Assembly: GCF_902459465.1 (NCBI RefSeq)
Contig: NC_047072.1
Span: 14,406,184-14,470,183, forward strand
DNA: 64,000 nucleotides
Reading direction: 5' to 3'
Source: Asterias rubens
Taxonomy: Eukaryota > Echinodermata > Asteroidea > Forcipulatida > Asteriidae
The first letter of the stretch is position 1; every line of letters starts with the position of its first letter. This document shows, in pieces, positions 44,537-56,232 of the stretch. A program made the position numbers and the translations under genes. Under the pieces are notes generated by a model. The model searched no databases. It was not told the origin of the DNA and was given only the letters and a program-made list of their open reading frames with translations.

Positions 44537-46314
44537 CGCCCACTAGTACAAAGTCGCCCTCCCCTACCCACCCACACAAAAACTCGCCACCTCACTCATA
44601 ACTTGCCCCTCTCAAAGTCGCCCTACTGACACTGACACTGGCAGAGTCGCCCCATGGCCTGAGGTAAGCAACTTCAAGTAGGAAAGTTTGAAACAGAGTT
44701 AATAAAAACATGGGTCATGGGTTTGTTTGTGTCATTTTGGTTGCAACATAAACGGCATGTGAAACCTATCAAAGCCTGTATTTTGAGTTGACTGTCCCAT
44801 TAGAGCGCCACCTATTGGCAGGGTAGGAGAAGCATGTATATAATTGAATGGGCTTTTAGAAGTACACAGTCTTTCGATAGACTACAACAGCTTTCCAGAA
44901 ATGAATATCACAAGTCACTGATAGTGATACCATGCTGATACCTTGTGGGTCCTTGTTATGTGGACCCTTGCACACATGGCATAATAATAAGAGAACTCAA
45001 ACAAATTTGGTGAAAGGGTGGAAGAAATTTCATTGAGGTATGTTTTTTATTTTATTACACAACAACAGCAAGGTGATGTCTCAGTCCTGAAAATCAGTGT
45101 TTACCCATCCACTATGAAGATATCTAAAGCTGCCAAAAAGTAAGTTGTCTTTGTAGAATTCATTTATTTTAATAAGAAATGGTGTCCTAGGCTAGACATC
45201 TTGAATGTAACAAGGCATTGAGAGGTCCACCTTTCTTAAAGTTAGTGTGACACCCCAGCCACACACACTTCATTACCTATTAATTAAGAGAACTATAACA
45301 ATGTTGTGGCATTATTGGCACCATTACTCTCATTTTGTTTAGCTCCCTGGGGTGAATCTAGCCCTGAGCTGCCGTGCGTGGTGCTCAAAAGGCTTTCCAT
45401 ACACAGTATCAACCTCAATTTGTTAACTAAAAAACTGGATTTCAAAATCTTTTTTGACAAATTCTTCAGTGTTTATATCCACTACAAAGATATCTTGAGC
45501 TGCCAAAAAAAGTGAGCAATCCCTGCTATAGGGCCTAAGGCACAGTAGACTGTCTTTGCAGGACTAAACCATTTTGGGATTTTATTTTAGAGCACTTTCC
45601 GTGGAAGATTTCACAACAGAAATAATTAATAATGCGTTGATTGTCTTGAATCTTGCTGGGTATGTTAGTGGAAACCAAAGGGAGCAAACTGAATTTGGGT
45701 GCTTTGTATGATGATGAAAGCTCAAGCATAAGTTTCCAAAGAAGTCATTAGAGTTTTAAGGTTTCTGATGAAAAGCCATCACAAGACTTGAGTTAACTTC
45801 ATGATTTGTCATGTAGATTTACAGTTCTTTGGTAATTGGGGCTTGAAAGCAAAAGCATTGGTGTTTGTAGGTAGCTCGTGATAGGAGAACCTTGTAGACA
45901 ACTTAAATTTCTGGTCCACCACCCAAAAGTGAGGACTACCATAAGGAGTTAAAACAAAAGGTTTGGTAATCACTATACTCAACTTTGAATTAACGGGTCG
46001 TTATGAAACCTATTGGCTAATTGTGGGAACAATTAAATTTGAGGGCTACACTGAAGTCTAACATTTACCAGGGATTTGACTGATTGTCTTAGAAGTAAAC
46101 CCCTAAAGAAGTCTTTTGTATTAGGGCCACTGGTCTGAACAATAATGGGGCTATAAAAAAGGTTACAATGAAAGGAACTTGAGGCAGACTGACTTGAATG
46201 ATTGTCATAACACTTTGTAGTTATAGTTTGAAGCCCAGCAAAAGTTGATCCATTTTAATATTAAATTACAAGTTACTTTTGATTAATTAATTTGTTTTAT
46301 TTGTTTTCATACAG
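44537..46314. other. Intergenic with repeat fragments
   Basis: Contains a SINE body fragment at 45325-45420 (AGCTCCCTGGGGTGAATCTA, AGCCCTGAGCTGCCGTG). A two-copy direct repeat (CCACTATGAAGATATC ... GCTGCCAAAAA) lies at 45105-45165 and 45470-45560. No gene recognised. Confidence 0.55.
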
Positions 46315-46433
46315 AGGACACACACTTCTCCAATGAGATCCACCAAACATCAAGGTCACTCTCTGAGACTTACAAGATCACAGTATCTGTGCAATGTCTA
46401 CCAGTCACCAAAAATGTAGATGTCTCTCACTGA

Positions 46434-47610
46434 TGCAACAGTAGGTAGTTCTTGCATGTCGGTTTTGTTTTTTTAACAAGGATCATAACTTCGTATAATT
46501 ATAGCCCAGATTCAGTTTGATTCTGATGAAGTAAAGATTTCACTCGGGGAAGTTTCCATTCTGAAAATGTTGTTGAAATTCTTTGTTAGTATAATCCTTA
46601 CGGGAATAGTGTTCTCCACAGACTTTTTGTTGGGAGGGTGGTTGACGTCATCGAATGGTTTGTCAACGGCCCTCAGTGCGAAGGCAAAGATTGTGGGGGG
46701 GGGGGAATATGCTAACCAATAACCTTTTTTTAAATTTATTTTAATTTAAAGTCTAATAAAACCAAAACATACAGTAAAGCTCAAACCAACGAAGTGCGTC
46801 TGTGTGATTTGTGTAGCAGCGTTCTTGTTGCCAGACTATTTATTGGACTTACAGCGCCAATTTGATGTTGACATTTGATGCCACACTTGTGCTGTTTACT
46901 GGGGCTGTCAACTAAGCTGTGTGCAAGGCTGGTCTAGGGTGGTCACAATGCAGTCTGCGAGCTCCCCAACAACTACTCATTTCAGTGTGTGCCTGGCGGG
47001 AAAAAGACTGTGTAACCAGCAGTCTGTGGAACTTATAACCAGCATTGCGCGATGAATTCTTTCATGATTTGTCAAATGTTGGCAGGCGGGCCATCAATTA
47101 CTTTAAAAGGGTGGCCAATTCTTTGACAGGGCAGCCTAAAATTAAGCCCGCCTTTTCAAAACCCATTTTCAAAACCCACATAAGACTGGGAGTTCACAAA
47201 ACATGTTATTTTATTTGCATATGTAGAACTGCAGGTCTACCAAGTCAACAATGTTGAAGTCCGGGAAACACCAGTTTGCATCATCAACCACGTGCCAAAG
47301 TGTCGGCAGCATAGATGTCCAACAACAGTGAAGCTGATATTTAAGTAACTTAAAGTAAGTCATCCTCGTTTTGGTATAGTGGGCCTTTTTCAGCACTGTA
47401 TGTGTACACAAAGTAACATGCCAAAACGCTTAATAGATAATGTTGGGGAGGTAGTGGCCCTGCTCTACCAGCCAGGCTTCTGATGGATGATACCCAAGCC
47501 TACATCCGTATGGACTGTAAAGGAGGTAACCCTGTTTCAGAGTAGGCGGCAACAGCCCCTGGAAAACAGATAATTTGTACCCCACACCTTGAAGTGGCCT
47601 TCAGGCCTTG
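46434..47610. other. Intergenic, no gene recognised
   Basis: Contains a G run at about 46697. The frames at 47045-47411 show no domain. Confidence 0.5.
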
Positions 47611-47985
47611 TGTAGGAACACGTTGCCTTGGATCGGTCAAAATGGTCTTTGAAAAGTGTTTGAAACCATTTGATATAAAATGCATATGGTTAGAAAGATG
47701 TTTTAAAAGTAGAGTACAATGATCCACACAAATTTGCCTCGAAATTGCAGGGTTTTCCTTTTACTTTGTGAACTAAACACGGTCGCCCATTTATGGGAGT
47801 CCAAAATTTGGCCAACCGTGTTATTTGACGAGGTAAACGGAAAACCATGCAACGTTGAGTGATACTTGTGTGGATCATCTTATTCTACTTTTAAAATATC
47901 TCTCAATCATATGCATTTTATAACAAACGGTTACAAACGGTTTTCAAAGACCAACTCGACCGATCCAAGGCAACGTGTTCCCTTA
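47611..47985. mobile_element. MITE family B copy 2
   Basis: GTAGGAACACGTTGCCTTGG to AAGGCAACGTGTTCCCTTAA, about 375 bases. It matches 12555-12921 throughout, including GGCCATTTATGGGAGTC-like centre arms. The left TTAA is lost. Confidence 0.9.
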
Positions 47986-48024
47986 AACCTAGTATGAGAT
48001 TCATTACCAAATTATTTTCAATGG

Positions 48025-48325
48025 TTTATTCTTTTATGCATATGTTGAGATACACCAAGTGAGGAGACTGGTCTTTGACAATTACCAATAGAGTCTAGTG
48101 TCTTTAAAGGCAGTGGACACTATTGGTAATTACTCAACATAGTTATTAGCATAAAAACTTACTTGGTAACGAGTAATAGGGAGCTGTTAGTAGATAAAAC
48201 ATTGCGAGAAGGGACGTAGTTTTTGAGAAAGAAGCAATTTTCCACTAATTTGATTGCGAGACCTCTGATTTAGAATTTGAGGTCACGAAATCAAGCATCT
48301 GAAAGCACACAACCTTTGTGTGTCT
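48025..48325. mobile_element. Two half-copies of MITE family A joined at TTTAAAGG
   Basis: 48025-48104 is the right half of family A (ATGCATATGTTGAGATACAC, CAATTACCAATAGAGTCTAG, TGTCTTTAA). 48104-48325 is the left half (TTAAAGGCAGTGGACACTAT to CTGAAAGCACACAACC). They share one TTAA, so right end meets left end. Confidence 0.85.
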
Positions 48326-49316
48326 ATAAAACACGAATTTCAGAATATTGTTGAAAAAGTTACTTTTATGCATTTTTTTTCAACAGAAATGCTTGATGCA
48401 GAGCAAACAACCTCCACTGACATGACAAAGGCTTCAGGGTGTTAAAGATGTCAATGCTTGGGAACACCAAACGTCTTCAAGACATCCTGCTAGTCAAGGG
48501 ATCTTGGATGAACAACCAAGACATCTGTTATGTTTTTTAAGATTTAAGATGACTCAGTGTTATTTTGATGTAAACTTAACTAGTTGTAAGAACACCATTG
48601 CGAGAACGCCGTGTTTGATTAATGGGCGGAGTTACGATTAGTTTAAAGGGGCTTGGACACATGCGACCAAGGCATGTGGAGTCCCACTACCGGCCAGGCA
48701 CACTTGGTTGTTGATCTTAAAGGTGCATCAGGCTCTCCTTAGGGAGATGGTTCTGGTGTTATCACAAAATTGGTTGGCAAAAGGGAGTAGTTCCTGATTC
48801 TATTGTGAATTTGGGTCTATGGCAATCAGGGTGGTGGACGACAGGACCCCTCCGAAGGGGAGCTGCAATGGCCTTGACAATCTCCGAGTACACGATGGGG
48901 CTGGTATCCTGGGACCTGCATGTGGTGGCCCTGCTTTCTACTAACCTTACCAGGATGAAATTATGCGCTTGTGAATGCTGTACTTACAACTACAATTTTT
49001 ACAATTAGTTGTAATAAGTGAAGACTATTAATATTTATGCTCAATTTGTTTAATTCGGGAAGAATTATATTCCATATGTTTGCTTGTGTCTTTCCAACTG
49101 TTTATTAAGTAATTAAAAAAATACACCGTTAGTTTTTTAATTTAGGTTGACACTCGAAAGAAAGAGTTGCTGCAGAATAAATCACCATCAAACAGAAAAA
49201 TGAAAATGGCATTCCACCGTTTTTTAATTCATTGTTGCCCAAGATTTAACTTCCGGTAATGTAAGGAAATCACTTTTTATAAAAAAGGATACAGCAATAT
49301 CATGGCTTAAAAACAC
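48326..49316. other. Intergenic, no gene recognised
   Basis: An acceptor-like TTTTTTTTCAACAG ends near 48386. The following ~200 bases are less AT-rich than average but no coding frame is defensible. Confidence 0.45.
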
Positions 49317-51290
49317 TTATTTAAAAAAAATTGAATAAAAAAATACAAATGGCTCAAAAGGGCTCATTTTTAAAAATTTGCCACAAAAAAGTGGTCCGAA
49401 ATAGCTTTTAAAAAAAACAAGTTTAACCCCTTGCAGTATTTTAAACCAAAAATCCTGGCTCAAAAAGTCCCATTTTAAAAATTTTGCCAAAAAATACAAT
49501 GGTCAGAAATCAGTCAAAATTACAAGTTTAACCCCTTGCAATTTTTTAAAACAAATTTCATGGCTCTCTCTCAAAAAGCCAAATTTAAAAAAATATATAT
49601 TACGGTCCAAAATTACTCAAAAGAACAAGTTTAACCCCTTGCAGTAATTTTAACAAAAAATCCTGGCTCATTTTTAAAAATTTGCCAAAAAATATAATGG
49701 TCCGAAATCGCTCAAAAGGGCAAGTTTAACCCCTTGCAGTATTACTAACAAAAAATCCTGACTCAAAAAGTCCCATTTTTAAAAATTGGCCAACAAATTT
49801 AATGGTCCGAAATCGCTCAAAAGAGCAAGTTTAACCCCTTGCAGTTTTATTAACAAAAAATCCTGACTCAAAAAGTCCCATTTTGAAAAATTTGCAAAAA
49901 TAAAATTATCCAAAATTGCCCAAAAGAACAAGTTTAACCCCTTGCAGTATTTTAAACCAAAAATCCTGGCTCAAAAAGGCCCATTTTGAAAAGTTGGCCA
50001 AAAAAATTAAATGATCCGAAATTGTCAAAAGAACAAGTTTAACCCCTTGTAGTATTTTTAACCAAAAATCCTGGCTCAAAAAGGCCCATTTTTAAAATTT
50101 GGCCAAAAATCATAATGGTCCGAAATAGCTTTTAAAAAAACAAGTTTAACCCCTTGCAGTATTTTTAACCAAAAATCCTGGCTCAAAAAGGCCCATTTTT
50201 AAAAATTGGCCCAAAAATATAATCGTCCGGAATCACTCAAAATTAAAAGTTTAACCCCTTGCAGTTTTTTTTTAACAAAAATTCTGGCTCAAAAAGTCCC
50301 ATTTTAAAAATTTGGCCAAAAAATACAATGGTCAGAAATCAGTCAAAAAATACAATGGTCAGAAATCAGTCAAAATTACAAGTTAAACCCCTTGCAGTTT
50401 CTTTAACCAAAATTCATGGCTCAAAAAGGCCCATTTAAAAAAAAATTCAAAAATATAACGGTCCAAAATTACTCAAAAGAACAAGTTTAACCCTTTGCAG
50501 TATTTTTAACCAAAATTCCTGGCTCAAAAGGGCACATTTTTTAAAATTGGCCAAAAAATAAAATGATCTGAAATAGCTATAAAAATACAAGTTTTACCCC
50601 TAGCAGTTTTTTAACCAAAAATCATGGCTCAAAAAGGCCCATTTTTAAAAATTTGCCAAAAAATATAATGGTCTGAAATCACTCAAAATTACAAGTTTAC
50701 CCCTTGCAATTTTTTTAAACAAAATTCATGGCTCAAAAACCCAAATTTTTAAAAAATTTTGCAAAATATATTACGGTCCAAAATTACTCAAAAGAACAAG
50801 TAATTTTAACAAAAAATCCTGGCTTTTTAAAAACTTGCCAAAAAATATAATGGTCCGAAATCGCTCAAAAGAGCAAGTTTAACCCCTTGCAGTATTATTA
50901 ACAAAAAATCCTGACTCAAAAAGTCCCATTTTGAAAAAATTGCCAAAATAAAATTGTCCAAAATTGCCTAAAAGAGCAAGTTTAACCCCTTGCAGTATTT
51001 TTAACCAACAATCCTGGCTCAAAAAGGCCCATGTTTAAAAGTTGGCAAAACAAAATAAATGATCCAAAATCGTTCAAAAGAACAAGTTTAACCCCTTGCA
51101 GTAGTTTTAACCAAAAACCCTGGCTCAAAAAGGCCCATTTTGAAAAAAATTCCAAAAAACAAAAATGATCAGAAATTGCTCAAAATAACAAGTTTAACCC
51201 CTTGTAGTATTTTTAACCCAAATTCCTTGCTCAAAAGCCCATGCATGTTTTTTCTGGTCAAAAAAACACTGAGCTCACAAGTTTAACCGC
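49317..51290. repeat. Diverged satellite, ~19 units of about 104 bp
   Basis: The core CAAGTTTAACCCCTTGCAGT recurs at about 49420, 49524, 49629, 49723, 49829, 49932, 50036, 50143, 50249, 50381, 50484, 50590, 50693, 50877, 50979, 51084, 51190 and 51278. Between cores are AACAAAAATCCTGGCTCAAA, AAGGCCCATTTTTAAAAATT and AATGGTCCGAAATCGCTCAA. Spacing is 94-132 bases. One unit near 50796 lacks the CCCCTTGCAG core, and one has a local 20-base duplication (50331-50363). No protein. Confidence 0.93.
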
Positions 51291-51689
51291 AAATAAATTT
51301 TTTTAGCCACAATTCTTCTACCAATTTTTCACCATCACAAATGTTACACACAACAGGTTGTCACGTACACATTAGCTTTGACAATTATTCCAAGGCAAGA
51401 TGTCCTTAGTAGCTGCATATGTGGTGCTTACCACTTTGTTAACAAGGCTGAGTTCTCTAGGATTGCTTTACAGATTGATGTCCAGTTAATCAATGCTCAA
51501 CATGGTTTCATGAGTTGGTTTCTGTAACAGTAGACAAAGTAATGTGAAATGAATACCAGGTAATTCTAAGTCTAAACCATAGAAATAGAATCATGGTTTA
51601 AACACAACAGCAAAGCCCACTTTTGTGGTCTAGAGGCCAATTTCATAAAATGATAATCAGGAAATTCCCACTCTGTAAATGTTCCTTTT

Positions 51690-52262
51690 TCATTGCATGT
51701 GTCCATTCTTATGGTTTAAATAAACCTCAGATGCAAGTTTCTTAAGAAGAGTTGGTGGTCCAGTGGAAGGACTCAGTGACCCCAGACACTATGGTCCTGG
51801 GTTCAATTCCCACTGCGTTTTATTTTTTATTTTTCATTGCCTGTGTCCATTCTAAGGGTTTTAATTAACGTCAGATGCAAGTTTCTTAAGAGGAGTTTGT
51901 GGTCCAGTGGAAGGACTCAGTGACTCCAGATGCTTGGGTCCCTGTTTCAAACCCCACTCTGTTACATTTTCTTTTTCATTGCCTGTGTCCATTCTAAGGG
52001 TTTTAATTAACGTCAGATGCAAGTTTCTTAAGAGGAGTTTGTGGTCCAGTGGAAGGACTCAGTGACTCCAGATGCTGGGGTCCCTGGTTCAAACCCCACT
52101 CTGTTACATTTTCTTTTTCATTGCCTGTGTCCATTCTAAGGGTTTTAATTAACGTCAGATGCAAGTTTCTTAAGAGGAGTTTGTGGTCCAGTGGAAGGAC
52201 TCAGTGACTCCAGGCGCTATGGTCCTGGGTTCAATTCCCCTGAGTGTAACTCTGGGCTTTTT
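51690..52262 (+). repeat. Tandem array of 4 units (~142 bp) with tRNA-like module
   Basis: GTGTCCATTCT recurs at about 51699, 51843, 51985 and 52127. Each unit continues with AGATGCAAGTTTCTTAAGAG, then GTGGTCCAGTGGAAGGACTC, AGTGACTCCAGATGCTGGGG, TCCCTGGTTCAAACCCCACT. The GTGGTCCAGTGGAAGGA and GGTTCAAACCC blocks look like A and B boxes. The middle two units are almost identical. The acceptor stem is not obvious. Confidence 0.88.
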
Positions 52263-52364
52263 ATAAAAACGAATTAAATTGAAAAAGTAAAATTTTAGCA
52301 AAAGGAGCTTTTTCTTTTTCTTATTCTTATTCTAGTTTCCTAAGCTCGGACCTCAGGTTCGGCG

Positions 52365-52437
52365 TCCACGCACTGGATTTGAACCTGGGTCAGTTGGTTC
52401 CTAACGCACGGTCTACCCTGTTGAGCAATCGGGTCCC
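52365..52437 (-). repeat. tRNA-like SINE head
   Basis: On the minus strand: GGGGGGACCCGATTGCTCAA, CAGGGTAGACCGTGCGTTAG, GAACCAACTGACCCAGGTTC, AAATCCAGTG. B box AGGTTCAAATCC is clear; the A-box half is weaker. It is likely the head of a SINE continuing toward 52300. Confidence 0.5.
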
Positions 52438-52439
52438 CC

Positions 52440-53505
52440 CGTCAAAATGTGTTTGTTTCTAATATATAAAGAATAAATTTATACTTAGAAAATTTTCTTA
52501 ACTTGGCTCAGTGCATTAAGTATACAGCAGGCGCAGGAGTCTAATGACTAGGTATTGGGACAGGACAAGGTAAGGCCTATGGGGAAAGTCTTCACTCATT
52601 CAGCTCATTACTAAGTAATGGGATGAAGTGACTGGAGATTGGATGGGGTTTTGGTAGTGTCTTCCAGGGGGAAGTTTGTACTTAGTAAGTTTCACTCTTT
52701 CAGCTCAGTGGTAAGTAATGGGATGAAGTGACTGGATGGGGTTTGGGTAGTGTTTGCTAAGGGGAAGATTGTAAATTCTGGACATGTTAGAAATGGACAC
52801 AGGCAACTAAAATTGGTTTACTAGATTTCTGACACCAGGCATAAAAAATAAGAGATCGCTGTTTATTTACACAAACGTGTTTTACAAAGTGTTTCATATT
52901 CCAACCAAGAGTTCTGAACAGTCGATACTAATTTATTACAAGCAGTCGATACTAATTTATTACAAGACAAATAAGCGTTTGTCCCAAATAAAACAAAAAC
53001 TCTTTCTATTTGAGTGTAGGGTTTGATTAAGTTCTGATGAAACTTAAATGAAAAGTACATCATTGTTTCTTGGAAGAATAAATTAACTCCCATCCTCTAG
53101 TTTAACAATGAACATAAAAACCAATGTCATCTGGGTCACAGTTTTAGTGTTGAATGTTTTACAGTGATTTTTTGCATGTTCATATTTGGCTTATTTTGAT
53201 TGTGGAAACCAACCAAACCGATCTTCTAAACAATATTTTCTTGAATTCAGATGGAATTAATTCTGCAACTAGGAGGATTATACTAGTATATAGACTTTAA
53301 ATAAGTGTATTTTAGGTTTAAAATTTTCTTATAACACCAAAACCCTTCGCACAATGCATACTAATGAATTTGTGATCATAAATTTTGCTTTATAGAATTT
53401 CTCTAAAGATTAACTAATTCCAGTCATCCAGAACGGTCACAGTTATCAAGGTTGTACAGAGAATAGAATTTTTCAAGACCATCAACATTTATTTTGAATT
53501 ATATC
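52440..53505. other. Intergenic, small tandem duplication only
   Basis: About 52605-52680 and 52695-52770 share TTTCAGCTCAGT / GTAAGTAATGGGATGAAGTG and ACTGGAT..GGGTTT.GGTAGT in direct order. No gene. Confidence 0.6.
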
Positions 53506-53507
53506 GT

Positions 53508-53622
53508 CACCTCCCCTTTTCACTCATTTTTACAAAAAGGGATATCTCATTGAGGTAAATTAGATAATATATTATTTCATATTGAATGAAAAAGTGGTGG
53601 CTCCATCTGGAATTTTTTTCCA
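53508..53622. mobile_element. MITE family C copy 4, degraded
   Basis: CCTTTTCACTCATTTTTACA to TGAATGAAAAAGTGGTGGCT; the outer ends have drifted (CTCCATCTGG for CGCCATACGG). Confidence 0.8.
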
Positions 53623-54424
53623 ATATAATAACCATTATGGATGGCCATAATTAATGCCAATCTTACCAGCTCCTTGACTCTCATTTCAGACATTTCTTGT
53701 ACTAATGATAAATGTACGTGTAGTTGATGTCAATTGAGCAGCTTTCTGAAAGACAAGACAAAAGATTGGCATAGTTAATCAATCATGAAAATAATGCACA
53801 AAAATGTTTGACTAAAAACTAAGACGCATTGAGTAAGGTAGCCCTGCATCATTTCACTTTTGTATTAAACCACAGAACAGAGGAAGAGTCCTGTATAAGA
53901 TTAGCCCTTACCTTGGTTGAAAAAAAATTCTCTTACATTTGTGCCAAACTAAAATATTCCAAAAGAAATGAACTACCCATTGTGATTCAAATAAGTCCCC
54001 ATAGGTTAAGACCAGAATCATCTTTGGTTTACAATTTATTTACCTTCATGGCCGATGCCTTCAGTTGATTTCATTCAAATAAAGCATGAAAAGACAAAAA
54101 CATTTTCTAATGTCCCTCAGCTCTGATCGAGATAACCTTGTTTACTATAGGCTTTGTTAGGTGCTTCACTTTTTCCCTTAAAACAGAAAAGTTTGTTTTA
54201 TGGGAAGTATTTCTAGAGGTTACCTCTTCCCAAATATTCAATCCAAACCTAGGTCATTTAAAATGTAAAATAAATACACATCTTACCTCTGATTAAAGTT
54301 GTAATTGTAGATGGCTGATTTCTCTGAAGGTGAACTTCTTCGTGATTTGTAAAATGAGGAGTTGTCTTCAGATATGTGAACTCCTGAAATAAAAACCAAA
54401 GATTCACACATTATACAAAGATTG
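53623..54424. other. Intergenic, no gene recognised
   Basis: AT-rich, nothing recognised. Confidence 0.5.
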
Positions 54425-55255
54425 CTACAAGGGGCAAGTCCAGCAATTTAATCAAATTTTGGCAAAACAAATTCAAAAATCAAAAGGGTAACCCTTACAA
54501 ATACATCCCCTACAACAAACTTCTGATTCAAGGGAAAATGAGACAACTCAAGCAGTTGAATCAAATTTGGGCAAAAAATCACAAGGGGTTATGTCTAGTA
54601 GTTGAATCAAATTTTGGGCAAAAATTAATAAATAAAACAATCAAAAGGGGTAGTAAAACCAGAGGTTTTATCAAATTTGAGCAACAAATCAAAGAAACAA
54701 AAATAATAATAATAACTTTCGATTTATATAGCGCCTAATAATTAACACGTAATTCTCTAAGCGCTTTACAAAGAAGTACACTATATAAACTACAACAACA
54801 TAAATATAAGGGGACAATAATAACACCACTACAAGCATAACGACACAACAATACAAGAAAAAGGGGCAAGTTCACCAGTTTAATAACATTCAGGCCAAAC
54901 ATGTGAAAAATCAAAGGGGTTACCAGCAGGGGGGGGGGGGGGGGGGGGTTACAAGTTAAATCAAATTTTGGCCCCAAATGAAGACAAAAAATCGCAAGTT
55001 GGTATTCAACTAGTCCGGGCTGTTTTTTTTTTTATTTGGGCCAAAAATTGAACAAAACTGAAGGGTTTATCAAATTTGGGCCTAAAATTTAGAAGAAAAA
55101 ACCCTGGGTAAGTCCAGCAGGTTTGGGCCTATAATTGTAACAAAAAACACAAGGGGCAAGTCAAGCAGCTTAATCATTTTTTGCAAATTATTTTAACAAT
55201 CACAGGGGGTAATTCCAGCAAATTATCCAAACTTGGGCCAAAAATGAAAAACAAA
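54425..55255. repeat. Second diverged tandem repeat, interrupted by a SINE tail
   Basis: Degenerate units combine GGGGCAAGTCCAGCAG-like, TTGAATCAAATTTGGGC and AAAAATCACAAGGGG blocks at 60-90 base spacing. They occur before and after a SINE 3' fragment at 54695-54790 (CGATTTATATAGCGCCTAAT, CTAAGCGCTTTACAAAGAAG). A G run of about 22 lies at 54930-54951. Confidence 0.7.
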
Positions 55256-55858
55256 CTTGTTTCTTTAAAGTTGCATCAAACAAAACATTTTTGCTAAGTT
55301 TATTTTTACCTCAACGTATACACATCAGCCCTCCATTCAGTAGAGCGTGCCTCTACCTGGGTTCCTTCATTCAGGCCTCGTTGACGAACTGACACTGTTG
55401 ACTTAGGAGCTGCTTTGTGGGTGACAAGCGCTCCTTAGGAGATGCAGTTGTTAGACCACCTTGCAGTTGGGTCCTATGTAAAATAAAGCAACTATTCTAG
55501 CATTAGTCTTGCTTTGTTCTTATTGAACAGAGAATGATTCTAATGCAATAGTGATTTCTCAATGGACTCATGATCTTAATTAAGTACACCACTCCAAGCA
55601 ATCTATTTTAGATTCAAATTTGGTCTATTCATCGAGGTAAGGTTTATTTAATAAGCAGGGCTACTTGTGAGGGTCCAGGGATCCCAGCCCAATACGCTCT
55701 CATGAGGGCCATGGTATCTCTCTTTTGGAAGGTTCCTGTCCGCCACCCCAAGGCAATGCCTCGAGACAGTCCCCAACTGTAGTAACAATGTCCACTAGCC
55801 AAGGGAGTAAAGACTAGGGACTACTCACGTTGGCCGACCAACTGTGCAGTGAAATTTT

Positions 55859-55950
55859 TCGTCAAGTCAAGTCAAGTCGCAAGTCATCTTTGCTCAAGTC
55901 AAGTCACAAGTCAAACTGAAAGTCAAGTCAAGTCACAACTCACAAGTCAC
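55859..55950. repeat. (TCAAG)n irregular minisatellite
   Basis: Repeated GTCAAGTCAAGTC with CACAAGTCA variants. Confidence 0.85.
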
Positions 55951-56118
55951 ATAGTATCCCAAAATAAGCCCACTCTCATGAAGTTGTGACAAACTGAAGT
56001 AAATTCAAATCCTTTCTTTGACTACCTTTGTTTTTACATTTGCCTCGAAAATAGGCAAATTTCACTAACCCCAAGAGCAAAAAACATGGCAAAACCACCC
56101 TAGAACATTACATGGGAT

Positions 56119-56132
56119 GTTGCAATGGCAAC
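56119..56132. promoter_or_regulatory. X-box-like (RFX) motif
   Basis: GTTGCAATGGCAAC fits the imperfect palindrome bound by RFX factors, which drive ciliary genes; the right half GGCAAC is exact and the left half is one base off. It is 1.9 kb upstream of the PACRG start, further than usual for an X-box. Confidence 0.3.
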
Positions 56133-56232
56133 AAAGTTAGTTCCTAACAATTTTTCCTGCATTTGTTAGTTTTGGGCAAAGGTCCATGAAATATGAAACT
56201 AAGAGAAGATAATCTGGTTCTTTTTTACTGTG

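Larger units (their letters stand above)
55256..56232. other. Intergenic with CAAGT minisatellite
   Basis: 55859-55950 is an irregular GTCAAGTCAAGTCAC minisatellite. An RFX X-box-like GTTGCAATGGCAAC occurs at 56119-56132. No coding feature. Confidence 0.55.

Noticed and set aside
49317..51290. Coding repeat protein in the satellite
   Set aside because: Unit length (~104) is not a multiple of three and stops are frequent in all frames.
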